A stretch of 20,000 nt of DNA from Eimeria necatrix (GCF_000499385.1 NW_013653825.1:1-20000); one strand, 5' to 3'. Shown: positions 9,534-17,703, counted from the first letter of the stretch. Notes: generated by a model from the letters alone, not told the origin. Program-made: numbers and translations.

Positions 9534-10589
9534 CTGGGGGCGGCAGCAGGGAGGCAGTGACAATCTCCCTCACGCCCTCCGAAAGCCCCGGCTCTGCTGC
9601 TATCCGCTGCAGCTGCTGCTGCAGCAGCTGCTGCCGGACTTGCCCGTGGCTTTTGCTGCTGCTCAGCAGAGCAGCAAGTGCTGCAGCAAGAGGGGGGTTG
9701 AAGGGGTCCAGCTGCAGCAGCAGCAGCAAGCAGCAGCAGCAAGCAGCAGCAGCAGCAGCAGCAACAAAGCAAAATAGTTTTCTTTTTCTTTCTTTTAATG
9801 AAACAAAACCCTAAAAGGGCGGAAATCAAGCAGCGCCTTTCTACGGCTTAAAAAGCCGGACAACACAGCCACTCTAAGAACTCAAAACCGAGGGTTTAGG
9901 GTTTAGGGTTTAGGGTTTAGGGTTTCGGGCCTCCAGCCGGCGCCGCGCCTGATCCGTGCTGCAGCTCCAGACTTTGCTCCCGAAGCCCCCAACGGGCGCC
10001 CTGCCTGCCCAGAATTCAGGGTTTAGGGTTTAGGGTTTGGAGATTAGGGTTTAGGGTTTGGAGGTTAGGGTTTAGGGTTTAGGGTTTGGCGCGCACGGTG
10101 AGTATGGCGTCTGCGAAGAGGCTGTAGCCCCCGCCGTCTTCTGCGTGGAAGTGGATTTGGTTTTGCTGCCAAAAAGAAAAGAAAAGACATTCCACTCTTT
10201 TAGGGTTTTCGAAAGAAAAGCTTGGGTGCTGCAGCAGCAGCAGCACGCGCTGCAGCTGCTGCGGCAGGTCTGCTGCTGCCTGCAGCGCGAACCACTGGTC
10301 CACTGCAGCGGGGTTCCCTGCAGCAAACCACCAGCAGCAACTCCCGAACTGCAGCAGCAGCAAACTGCTGCTGCGCTGCTGCTGCCGACACAGCAGCAGC
10401 AATTCGAGCAGCAGCAAAGCGCTGCTGCTGCAGCTGCTCTGCTGCTGCTCTGTTGCTGCTACAGCTGCTCTGTTGCTGCTACAGCTGCTCTGTTGCTGCT
10501 GCAGTTGCTGTGTTGCTGCTACGGCTGCTCCGTTTTGCTGCTGCGCTACTGCTGCTGCTGCTCTGTTGCTGCTACAGCTGCTCTGCTGC

Positions 10590-10621
<32 letters not shown>

Positions 10622-11915
10622 GTGTCTCACCGTCTGCCTGGGCGAAGAAGGCAGCAAAAGCTGCTTCGCGTTCGGGCTGCTGCATGTTGGCGAGAGCAGC
10701 AAGTGCTGCTGCTTTATCAGTCAAGCATTTTGCTGCTGCGAAGTGGCTGTAGGCCAGCTTTGCTGCTTCCCGGTCTGCTGCTGCAGCAAGCAGCAGCAGC
10801 AGCTCGTTGCGCAGCAGCCGGCGGCCAGTTTGCTGCTGGCTGCAGTCCCCTGTGGGGCTTTCCAGGTGTCTGTACAGCTGCAGCAGTTCCTGCTGCAGCG
10901 CAGCAGCAAGCTCTGCTGCTGCTGCCCGCCGCGCCTGCTGCAGCAGCAAAAGGTCCACTGGTCTTTTTGTCTTTGCCAATTCTCGCAAGTCCGGCAGCCG
11001 CAAAATCAAAGCCTGAGCAGCACAGCAGCAGCAAAACAAACTTCCAAAGGCCCTGCTGCTGCAGGCAGCAAGTTCCGCTTTGCTGCTGCTGCCAGCAGAC
11101 TCCACTTTGCTGCTGCAGGCAGCAAATTCCGCTTTGCTGCTGCTGCCAGCAGACTCCACTTTGCTGCTGCAGGCAGCAGACCCGCTGCTGCTGCTGCAGG
11201 CAGCAGCCCCGCTCTTGTTGCTGCAGCTGCTGCATGGCCGCAGCAGCAGCAGCAGCAGCAGCAGCGGCAAAAAGCTTGGCGAGTATCTCGAAAAAGGCCT
11301 TTGCTGCTGCTGCTCAACTCAAAACTTTGCTGCTCACTTTCACAGTTTCATCTAATCCAGGATCTAAAATAATCTTCTTTATTGTTTCCGCAAAAAGTTC
11401 TTCCAGATTTGACACTTCGTTGCTGCTGCCAGGGGCCCCCTGCGGCGCGTTGGGGGCCCCCTGGGGGCCCCTCTGGGGGCCCCCCTGGGGGGCCCTGGGG
11501 GGGCCCCTTTGGGAGGACCTGTAGGGGCCCCTTTGGGAGACCCTTCGGGGGGCCCCCTGGGGGGCGTTGGGGGCCCCCTGGGGGCCCCTTTCGGGGGGCC
11601 CCTGGGGGGCCCCCTGGGAGCTGGCGGGGGCCCCCTGGGGGCCCGTCTGGGGCGCGTCGGGGGCCCCCTGAGGGTCCGTTTTTGGGACCCTTTGGCGGGC
11701 CTTGTGGGTAATAACAGCAGCAGCAAGTTTGTGTGCTGCTGCCCATTTGTTGAAAGGGTCTGAGTCATGAGCAGCAAGAAAAGCCAGGCTTTGGGGCGGC
11801 AGCAAAAAGGAAAAAAGAACTGGAGAAGAGAAGTTTCGAAACAAAGAAGGAATGCAGTCTTCGTAGACTTCGGTGAAACGCACTGTTTCCTCTTGCCGGG
11901 TCATCAGGAACAGCT

Positions 11916-11948
<33 letters not shown>

Positions 11949-12064
11949 GTGCAGCAGCAGCAGCGGCGCAGCAGCAGCAGCAGCAGGCACACAACAAACA
12001 GCAGAATAATGCGCCCCGCAGCACGCTGCTGCAAGCCCGCAGCAGCTGCACGCCGCAGCGACCC

Positions 12065-12114
<50 letters not shown>

Positions 12115-12903
12115 GCCTCACGTGGGTGGGGGGATCGAGGATGTCCGTTCGGCTCTTCTTGCCGATTAGCCCGATGGCCACGGGAATCAAAAGGGGCCCC
12201 GAAGACTGGGGGGCCCCCCCAGAGCTGGGGGCCCCCCAAGAGCTGGGGGCCCCCCAAGAGCTGGGGGCCCCCCAAGAGCTGGGGGCCCCCCAAGAGCTGG
12301 GGGCCCCCGAAGTGGTGGGGTTGTTGTGTTGGGCCAAAGTGATGGAGAAGGTGCGCATTATGGGGTCATAGTTTGTCCGCACCACCCGCACTCGCGGGGC
12401 TCCCCGCTGCAGCAAACCCTAAACCCTAAACCCTAAACCCTAAACCCTAAACCCTAGACCATCCCAGCGGACACATGCCGGCACAAATCCACGCAACTGA
12501 CAGACCCAAGCCCCAAATAGCGACCGCGCCCAGGGGGCCTCTGGGGCCTTTCCTGGGGCCTCCTGGGGGCCCCCTTGGGGGCCCCCGAAGGGCCCCCGGG
12601 GGGCCCCTGGGGGGCCCCTGGGTGCCCCGAAGGATCCCCTGGGAGCCCCCTGGGGCCTCCTGGGGGCCCCCTTGGGGGCCCCTGGGGGCCCCTGGGGGCC
12701 CCCTGGGGCCCCCCTGGGGGCCCCTGGGGGCCCCTTTTGCTGACCTGTTTGAGCCAGCGGTGGAGCTGGGAAAGGTCTGCGGCGTTTGCTTCCTCCATGG
12801 CAGTTCGGAAGTCTTCAGAAGTGGCGGAGGCCCCGTCGTGGCGCAAAAGGAAAAGATCTAAGCCTTTGCGGAAGCCGGGGGCCCCCAGAATGGTCCAGTA
12901 CCT

Positions 12904-12951
<48 letters not shown>

Positions 12952-13363
12952 GGATCAGGGGCCGTCCGCAGCAACTTGAAGTGCGGGGGCTCTTTAGGCG
13001 CGTTCGAAGTCTTTTCTCCCTTCTGCTTTTGCTGCTGTTCGTGCTGCCGCAGCAGCAGCAAACGCAGCAGCGAAAGGAGCAGCAGCAGCAGCACCCAATT
13101 TGCTGCTGAGCAGCTGCTGCTTGAAAGCTGCCAGCCCCTCCTTCAGCCACACCTCCGACCAGTCCCTGCAGCAGCAGCAGCAGCAGCAGCAGGGGGGCTT
13201 GAGCTGCAGCAGCAGCAGCAGGGGGGCTTGAGCTGCTGCAGCAGCAGCAGCAGCAGCAGGGGGGCTTGAGCTGCAGCAGCAGCAGGGGGGCTTGAGCTGC
13301 AGCAGCAGCCCCACACTGCCGAGCGCAGCAGCAAAACGCACGCAGCAGCAAACCGCAGCCTCA

Positions 13364-13411
<48 letters not shown>

Positions 13412-13494
13412 CCTGATGGTCACCCTGTTTCCCATCCAGTTTTGGAAGTACAGATGAGCTATTTTGGACACCACTTCTCCGAACTCCTCGTCTG

Positions 13495-13530
<36 letters not shown>

Positions 13531-13605
13531 TGGCGGTGCATTCGTGTTCGGAAGCCGTGCGCCACGGAAGGCAGCAAAGGGCAAAGCCCCCCAGCAACAG
13601 CAGCA

Positions 13606-13638
<33 letters not shown>

Positions 13639-13882
13639 CCTGTGCTGCTCTCGGGGTCCGCGAGGACGCTGCTGCAGTCGAAGAGCAGCAGCCCCTTGCT
13701 TTGCATGCTGCTGCTGCTGCTGCCTCTCAAACAAACGAAGTTCAAAACTTCCAAATCATATTCGCGGCCAAATTCCTCTTCGTCGAATTTCATGCTTTCC
13801 TTCAAAGCTTCTCTTCCCGGGCCCAAACGCACCAGGTCGTCGGGGTCTCCGTAGAAGTTCAGCTCCACTTCGCGCCCGCTCT

Positions 13883-13917
<35 letters not shown>

Positions 13918-14084
13918 TGCGCGTCAGCGAGAACTCAGCCGCGACGAGCAGCGCAGCTCGCTACTTCTACCGCCCGCCCGCTGCCCGCAGCAGCAGCAGC
14001 TGCTGCTGCGGCAGCCAGCTGCTGCAGCAGCTGCTGCAGCAGCCAGCTGCTGCTGCTGCTGCTGCAGCAGCTGCTGCTGCTGCA

Positions 14085-14116
<32 letters not shown>

Positions 14117-15257
14117 AGCGCGTGGGGCGGAGCGCACCATTGTGCGGAAGGAGTCGGGGATGCGAGTGAGGTTGCCGGCGAAGGCGGCGAAGAGGTAGGA
14201 GGGTTTGGGAAAAGGGTCTTCGAAAACCACAAAATGGCGGTTTGGAGAATCTTGCAGAACTCCAGAAGCCATTTTGTTGCCGTTGCTGAGCAGAAGTGGA
14301 AATTTGCGGCGGTCGGCTTCGAGGCGAACCTGCACGCGGCGCGTTCAGGTGTACATACACCCGAAAGTGGAAGGGAAACCTCGGCGATTAGGTGGGTTCC
14401 CGCGGTGGGTTTTCTTTGCAAATTTGAAAATAAGAATATTTTAATAAATGCAATGGAATGCGCGAAAAATTAAAACGAGATCGCAAACTTTTTTTTCCGA
14501 CTTTCCGCACCCGGTAGCGCGTGAGCACGTCGGGGCGGTCCAGCATGTGGGCGATCCTGCGAAAGCCCGCGGGCTCGCACTTAGTCGCGAAAACTCCATT
14601 TGCAAAATAAAGTCCTTCGAGTTGGAAGTTTTCTTTCGGATTTATTCGCGCGGCAGTGCTGAGGGTGAAGGCGGCGTTGGGCTGCTGCGGCAGCAGCAGC
14701 GCGGGCAGCCGCAGCGCGCCGCTGCGCTCCACCAGGTACCCTGCTGCTGCTGCTGCGTCTTGTGCAATTTCTTTTCCATTTAAAAACACTTTTTCCAACT
14801 TCAAGTTCTCTCCGTCCAACACCAAGTCCTCAGGGGCTGTGCCTTCGCGCCGCCGCAGCCGCAGCCGCGACAGCACCTGAACGCCCGCAGCCCGCTCACT
14901 CGCTGCTCGTGCAGCAGCAGCAGCAGCAGCAGCAGCGCAGCAGCAGCAGCAGCAGCAGCAGCGCAGCAGCAGCGAGTCGCGCTCCGCACTTCCGTGTTCT
15001 CCTCGTCGAGATTCAGCGAAAGCTCGAAGCTGTCCACCGTAAAGGCCGGGGGGCTGTAGTCCTTGCGATCTATCATTGGCGCTGTTTGCTGCTGCTGCTC
15101 CTCCTCCGCTCCTGCTGCTGCTGCTGCTGCTGCTGCAGCGGCAGCAGCGGGCTCGCTGGGGGCCTCCGCGGGGCCGTCGCTGCTGGCAGCAGCAGCAGCC
15201 CCGCTGACGTGCGGCAGCTGGCCCAGGAGCGACTCGAAGAATGACGGAGACTTTGCT

Positions 15258-15288
<31 letters not shown>

Positions 15289-15358
15289 GTTGCGGGTGGC
15301 GCCAAGGGCGAGCAGCTGGGGAGAAAAGTGCAGGGAGCAGCAGAGGCGCTCCTGCTGC

Positions 15359-15396
<38 letters not shown>

Positions 15397-15724
15397 CATC
15401 TTGCAGCGAACTGAAGCAGAACTCGAGGGCGTGGGCCCCTGAGACAGCGAAATTCGGAAAAGCCAGAAAGTGCTGCAGCAGCCACAGAGGAGATCTGCTG
15501 CAGCAGCAAAGGAAAGGACTGCTTGCAGGGGATTTAAAGGCACAATTCTGCAAACTTAAGCACTTTTTAAAGAATAAATGGCATTAATTTTCTTTTTTTC
15601 AATAAAAGAGCAGCAAAGGAGGCGGCTCACCTGCGTGGCTCTCGGGTGTCTGGACAGCGTGCTCTGGGGGAGGCAGCGAGACCGCCGCGAGGCTCGCGCC
15701 TGCGGCAAGTAACCGCACAATCAT
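9520..15724 (-). CDS. M1-family (PepN-like) aminopeptidase homologue, predicted secreted, probably a pseudo-peptidase
   Basis: Thirteen exons on the minus strand: 15724-15631, 15438-14990, 14876-14511, 14329-14138, 13880-13640, 13491-13413, 13165-13095, 12901-12745, 12406-12122, 11913-11338, 11012-10631, 10317-10097, 9711-9520; about 1,100 residues. All joins are phase-consistent except exon 7 to 8. Exon 1 encodes a likely signal peptide ([20 protein letters not shown]). A low-complexity region follows, and the M1 fold starts near residue 153 ([12 protein letters not shown]). Matches to E. coli PepN order run through [96 protein letters not shown]1 enzymes remove N-terminal residues using Zn bound by HEXXH-18-E. 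Here it reads HLYFQ (460-464), GAMEN is replaced by SSMQS, and the segment with the catalytic Tyr is not found. Only the third ligand (Glu483) is kept. Membership is firm; inactivity is inferred. Confidence 0.88.
9891..9925. repeat. Telomere-like TTTAGGG array in intron 12
   Basis: Five AGGGTTT units lie in the middle of the last intron of the M1 homologue. The plus strand reads TTTAGGG, so the transcript reads CCCUAAA. Confidence 0.95.
10018..10088. repeat. Telomere-like TTTAGGG array next to intron 12 donor
   Basis: Roughly nine units with degenerate interruptions (TTTGGAGATTAGGG, TTTGGAGGTTAGGG). The array ends 8 bp from the predicted donor at 10096 (ACC then GTGCGC). In the transcript CCCUAAA units start almost immediately after the 5' splice site. 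Confidence 0.95.
10318..10630 (-). other. Intron 11 of the M1 homologue with a 20-bp tandem repeat
   Basis: The donor is GACG then GTGAGA (10630), phase 1, and the acceptor is TTTGCTGCAG (10318). Joining yields [16 protein letters not shown], which lines up with the PepN family. The intron holds tandem 20-bp units ACAGCTGCTCTGTTGCTGCT (plus strand, about 10452-10530) and diverged copies. Confidence 0.85.
11013..11337 (-). other. Intron 10 of the M1 homologue with alternating 27-bp repeats
   Basis: The donor is GTGAAA then GTGAGC (11337), phase 0, and the acceptor is GCTGCTCAG (11013). Joining gives LDETVK then [12 protein letters not shown]. Inside, about 11074-11190, two related 27-bp units alternate, one with CCAGCAGACTCCA and one with CAGGCAGCAAATTCCG, each starting CTTTGCTGCTGC. 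Confidence 0.88.
11431..11696 (-). repeat. GGGGGCCCCC-type array inside exon 10 of the M1 homologue
   Basis: It encodes a Gly-Pro-Gln-Ala-rich insert of roughly 85 residues (motifs [17 protein letters not shown]) between the [15 protein letters not shown] helix and [13 protein letters not shown]. PepN has ordinary helical sequence without such an insert at this point. Confidence 0.9.
12196..12312 (-). repeat. Tandem 18-bp repeat encoding SSWGAP in exon 9 of the M1 homologue
   Basis: About five 18-bp units (AGCTGGGGGCCCCCCAAG on the plus strand) encode repeats of SSWGAP in frame. The array is inserted in a beta-rich region between [13 protein letters not shown] and [12 protein letters not shown], so it presumably forms an exposed loop. 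Confidence 0.9.
12414..12456. repeat. Telomere-like CCCTAAA array next to intron 8 acceptor
   Basis: Six AAACCCT units (plus strand). On the transcribed strand they read TTTAGGG and run directly into TTTGCTGCAG, the predicted 3' splice site (last intron base 12407). Confidence 0.95.
12529..12735. repeat. GGGGGCCCCC-type array in intron 8
   Basis: The same repeat class as in exons 9 and 10 here fills most of intron 8, starting 9 bp after the donor CAG then GTCAGC (12744). The class is therefore not confined to coding DNA. Confidence 0.9.
12902..13094 (-). other. Unresolved intron 7 interval; expected coding segment missing
   Basis: Exon 7 ends after QQLLSSKL with donor G then GTGCTG (13094), phase 1. 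Exon 8 begins at 12901 after (CTG)nCAG with [13 protein letters not shown], which needs a phase 2 donor. About 55 residues of the M1 fold, from the NNVR..LQF.ED stretch through the FYT.TVYEKGAEV helix, should lie between. None of the three minus-strand frames in these 193 bp encodes anything like it. Confidence 0.75.
13166..13412 (-). other. Intron 6 of the M1 homologue, built largely of CTG and a 26-bp repeat
   Basis: The donor is ATCAG then GTGCTGCTG (13412), phase 2, and the acceptor is (CTG)nCAG (13166). Joining gives [17 protein letters not shown]. Four copies of GGGGGGCTTGAGCTG plus CAG runs occupy about 13190-13312. Both splice sites are formed by the edges of CTG tracts. Confidence 0.88.
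13492..13639 (-). other. Intron 5 of the M1 homologue, mostly CTG repeats
   Basis: The donor is ACAG then GTGCTGCTG (13639), phase 1, and the acceptor is (CTG)n then TTCAG (13492). Joining gives [20 protein letters not shown] with the same length as the PepN segment, which strongly supports the join. Confidence 0.88.
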
Positions 15725-16102
15725 ATTTGTTTGAATTTCTCCGAAGAAATAAACAAAAAACAAACAAAGAAATAAACAAATAAATGCATTTAAATCCGGA
15801 AAAGAAGAAAGACAAGGCGGCAAGGGCGGCTGCGGGCGCCGTGGAGGCGCCGCGGCGCCGCCGCGCTGTACGGACTCCGCGCGAGACGGACAGCCGGTTT
15901 TTCCCGGCTTTTTTCTTTTTATTTCTTTTTTTGAGTTTTGTTTTATAATTTGAATTCAAAAAGAGAAAAAGAAACCCAAAAGACTTCAATTCCGGGGCCC
16001 GCGCCCCACGGCTGCCTGGCCCACGCCTGGCAATCGGGCCTCCCGCCTCAACCCCCTGTGTCCGGACCCCGGCTTTTCTCCCTTTTCTCCTCCATTTGGC
16101 GT
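15725..16102. other. Upstream region of the M1 homologue gene
   Basis: The first 70 bp upstream of the predicted ATG (15724) are AT-rich (AATAAACAAAAAACAAAC on the plus strand). A CG-rich island follows at 15815-15905, then AT-rich DNA, then a GC-rich patch at 15990-16080. It probably carries the promoter and 5' leader, but I see no motif I can call with confidence and no gene. Confidence 0.5.
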
Positions 16103-16155
16103 TTAAATTCATTTTAATTCATTTTAATTCATTTTAATTCATTTTTATTCTTTTA
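16103..16155. repeat. Tandem 10-bp AT repeat
   Basis: About five copies of ATTTTAATTC follow one another, the last one diverged (ATTTTTATTC). It is AT-only in character, in contrast with the CAG repeats around it. Confidence 0.9.
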
Positions 16156-16320
16156 ATTGCATTTATTTATTCCATTTTCCGCTTATTTTACTCCCAAACT
16201 TCCAAAAACTCGAAACTCCCCCCCCCGGCGGCCCCGCCTGCAAGCTGCTGCCGGCTGCGCTGCGGGTTTCTCTACAGCTTACTTCACTGACCCACTCAAG
16301 TATTATTTTGTACAAAGCTT

Positions 16321-16387
16321 TTGCTGCTGCTGCTGCTGCTGCTGGTGCTGCTGTTGCTGCTGTTGCTGCTGTTGCTGCTGCTGCTGT

Positions 16388-16425
<38 letters not shown>

Positions 16426-16426
16426 C
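16321..16426. repeat. CTG tract with GTG and TTG interruptions
   Basis: A plus-strand CTG tract of about 105 bp is interrupted at intervals of about four triplets by TTG or GTG. It lies in the spacer between the two large genes, and no frame through it joins to recognisable protein. Confidence 0.9.
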
Positions 16427-16602
16427 TTGCAGCCTGGCCTTGGGCGCTGCAGCGCAGCGCCGAAATTGCCGCGGGGGCACACTTTGCTGCCGAACTTTGC
16501 AGCAGCAGCAGCAGCTGCTGCAGCTGCAGCAGCTGCAGCAGCAGCAGCAGCAGCAGCAAAAGGGCCCCGCAGCTCCGATATCCAGACACTGGGAGGTCTC
16601 CA

Positions 16603-16705
16603 GGTGTCTAGACACCTCAAAGCGCAGCCCCAGCCACTGTGGGGTGTATAGACACCCCAGGTGTCTGTACACCCCACGGGCGCCGCCCCCAGGTGTCTAG
16701 ACACC
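16603..16705. repeat. Cluster of four variant palindromes GGTGTnnnnACACC
   Basis: GGTGTCTAGACACC at 16603-16616 and 16692-16705 are perfect palindromes. GGTGTATAGACACC at 16643-16656 and GGTGTCTGTACACC at 16660-16673 are near-palindromes. They share half-sites GGTGT and ACACC with the GGTGTACGTACACC family but mostly carry TCTAGA-like cores. Confidence 0.9.
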
Positions 16706-16822
16706 TGGGGATTTGTCCCATTTCTTTTGTTTAAAACATTTTATTTTATTTTCTTTTTTATTTCTTTTTGTCTTTTGAGAGATTTCCCAAACAAACTTTT
16801 TTGCCAGGGGCCTCGGCAGCAC

Positions 16823-17040
16823 CAGCTAGCCACAGCTCTCCCCAGCTAGCTAACAGCTAGCTAGCAGCTAGCTGGCAGCTAGCTAGCAGCTAGCTAGCAG
16901 CTAGCTGGCAGCTAGCTAGCAGCTTGCTAGCAGCTAGTTGGCAGCTAGCCAGCAGCTAGTTGGCAGCTAGCCAGCAGCTAGCTTGCAGCTAGCTAGCAGC
17001 TAGCTGGCAGCTAGCCAGCAGCTAGCTGGCAGTTAGCTGG
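16823..17040. repeat. CTAG-rich minisatellite (CAGCTAGCTAG / CAGCTAGCTGG)
   Basis: About 22-bp higher-order units alternate CAGCTAGCTAG with CAGCTAGCTGG, GCCAG or TTGG variants across some 218 bp. CTAG and AGCT are themselves palindromic, so the array is self-complementary throughout. No open frame of interest crosses it. Confidence 0.95.
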
Positions 17041-17386
17041 GCCGCACACTCGCCATACAGCCTTAGGGAGATTCCTAGGGGCACAAGCCTTCAGCTGCTG
17101 CAGCAGCAACAGCTGCTGCTGCAGCAGCAGCAGCAGCTGCTGCTGCTACTGTTTGCTGCGGCAGCTACTTGGCGGCGCTGCTGTTTCCAGCTACAGCTTC
17201 ATGCTGGTGCTGCTGCTGCCGCTTGCTGCTGCATCTTGCTGCTGCTGCTCGCTGCTACAGTCACTGCCGCTGCTGTTGCTGCTGCTGCTTGCTGCTGCTG
17301 CTGCTCGCTGCTGCACTCGGCCATCTGCAGCAACGCAGCTAGATTTGGTTCCCTGCCAAACCCTTCTAAACCCCACAAAAAGCAGC

Positions 17387-17415
17387 AAACCCTAGGCCTA
17401 GGGTTTAGGGTTTAG
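17387..17415. repeat. Head-to-head telomere-like heptamers forming a 20-bp palindrome
   Basis: AAACCCTAGGCCTAGGGTTT is a perfect 20-bp palindrome made of one CCCTA and one TAGGG half around AGGCCT, followed by one more TTTAGGG unit. It is intergenic. Confidence 0.95.
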
Positions 17416-17468
17416 TGACAAGTTCCTTTCGAAAAGCCTCAGCGCCACTCAACTTGTGTGCAGGCCCA

Positions 17469-17482
17469 GGTGTACGTACACC
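17469..17482. repeat. Palindrome GGTGTACGTACACC, copy 5
   Basis: A perfect copy in the spacer between the RRP12-like gene and the M1 homologue, about 55 bp from the first CTAG array to its right. Confidence 0.95.
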
Positions 17483-17523
17483 ACAGGGGCCTCCAGCCAT
17501 GGAGTCACATCGCAACCCCCAAA

Positions 17524-17648
17524 TAGCTAGCTAGCTAGCTCACAGCTAGCTAGCTAGCTAGCTAGCTAGCTAGCTGGTGGCTAGCTAGCTAGCTAGCTGG
17601 TGGCTAGCTAGAAGCTAGCTGGGAGCTGCCTGGTAGCTAGCTAACTAG
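17524..17648. repeat. CTAG tetranucleotide array, block 1
   Basis: Nearly pure (CTAG)n runs are broken by CACAG, TGGTGG and GAAG interruptions. Confidence 0.95.
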
Positions 17649-17703
17649 CGAGGCACTTGAGGTACCAGTACTCTAGCCAGCAACGTAAATAGTCAATTGT
17701 GCG

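Noticed and set aside
10180..10290. An extra intron before [10 protein letters not shown] in the M1 homologue, suggested by a pyrimidine-rich stretch ending TTTTTGGCAG
   Set aside because: Reading straight through gives exactly the spacing seen in PepN between the NPNR-type motif and HAEDG, so no intron is needed.
10145..11524. A 459-residue plus-strand frame opposite the M1 homologue
   Set aside because: It is the antisense of M1 exons and CTG-rich introns, of Cys/Leu/Ala composition without recognisable motifs.
17150..17395. Coding frames next to the CTAG arrays
   Set aside because: Ser/Gln or Leu/Cys repeats without recognisable motifs and no consistent splice context.
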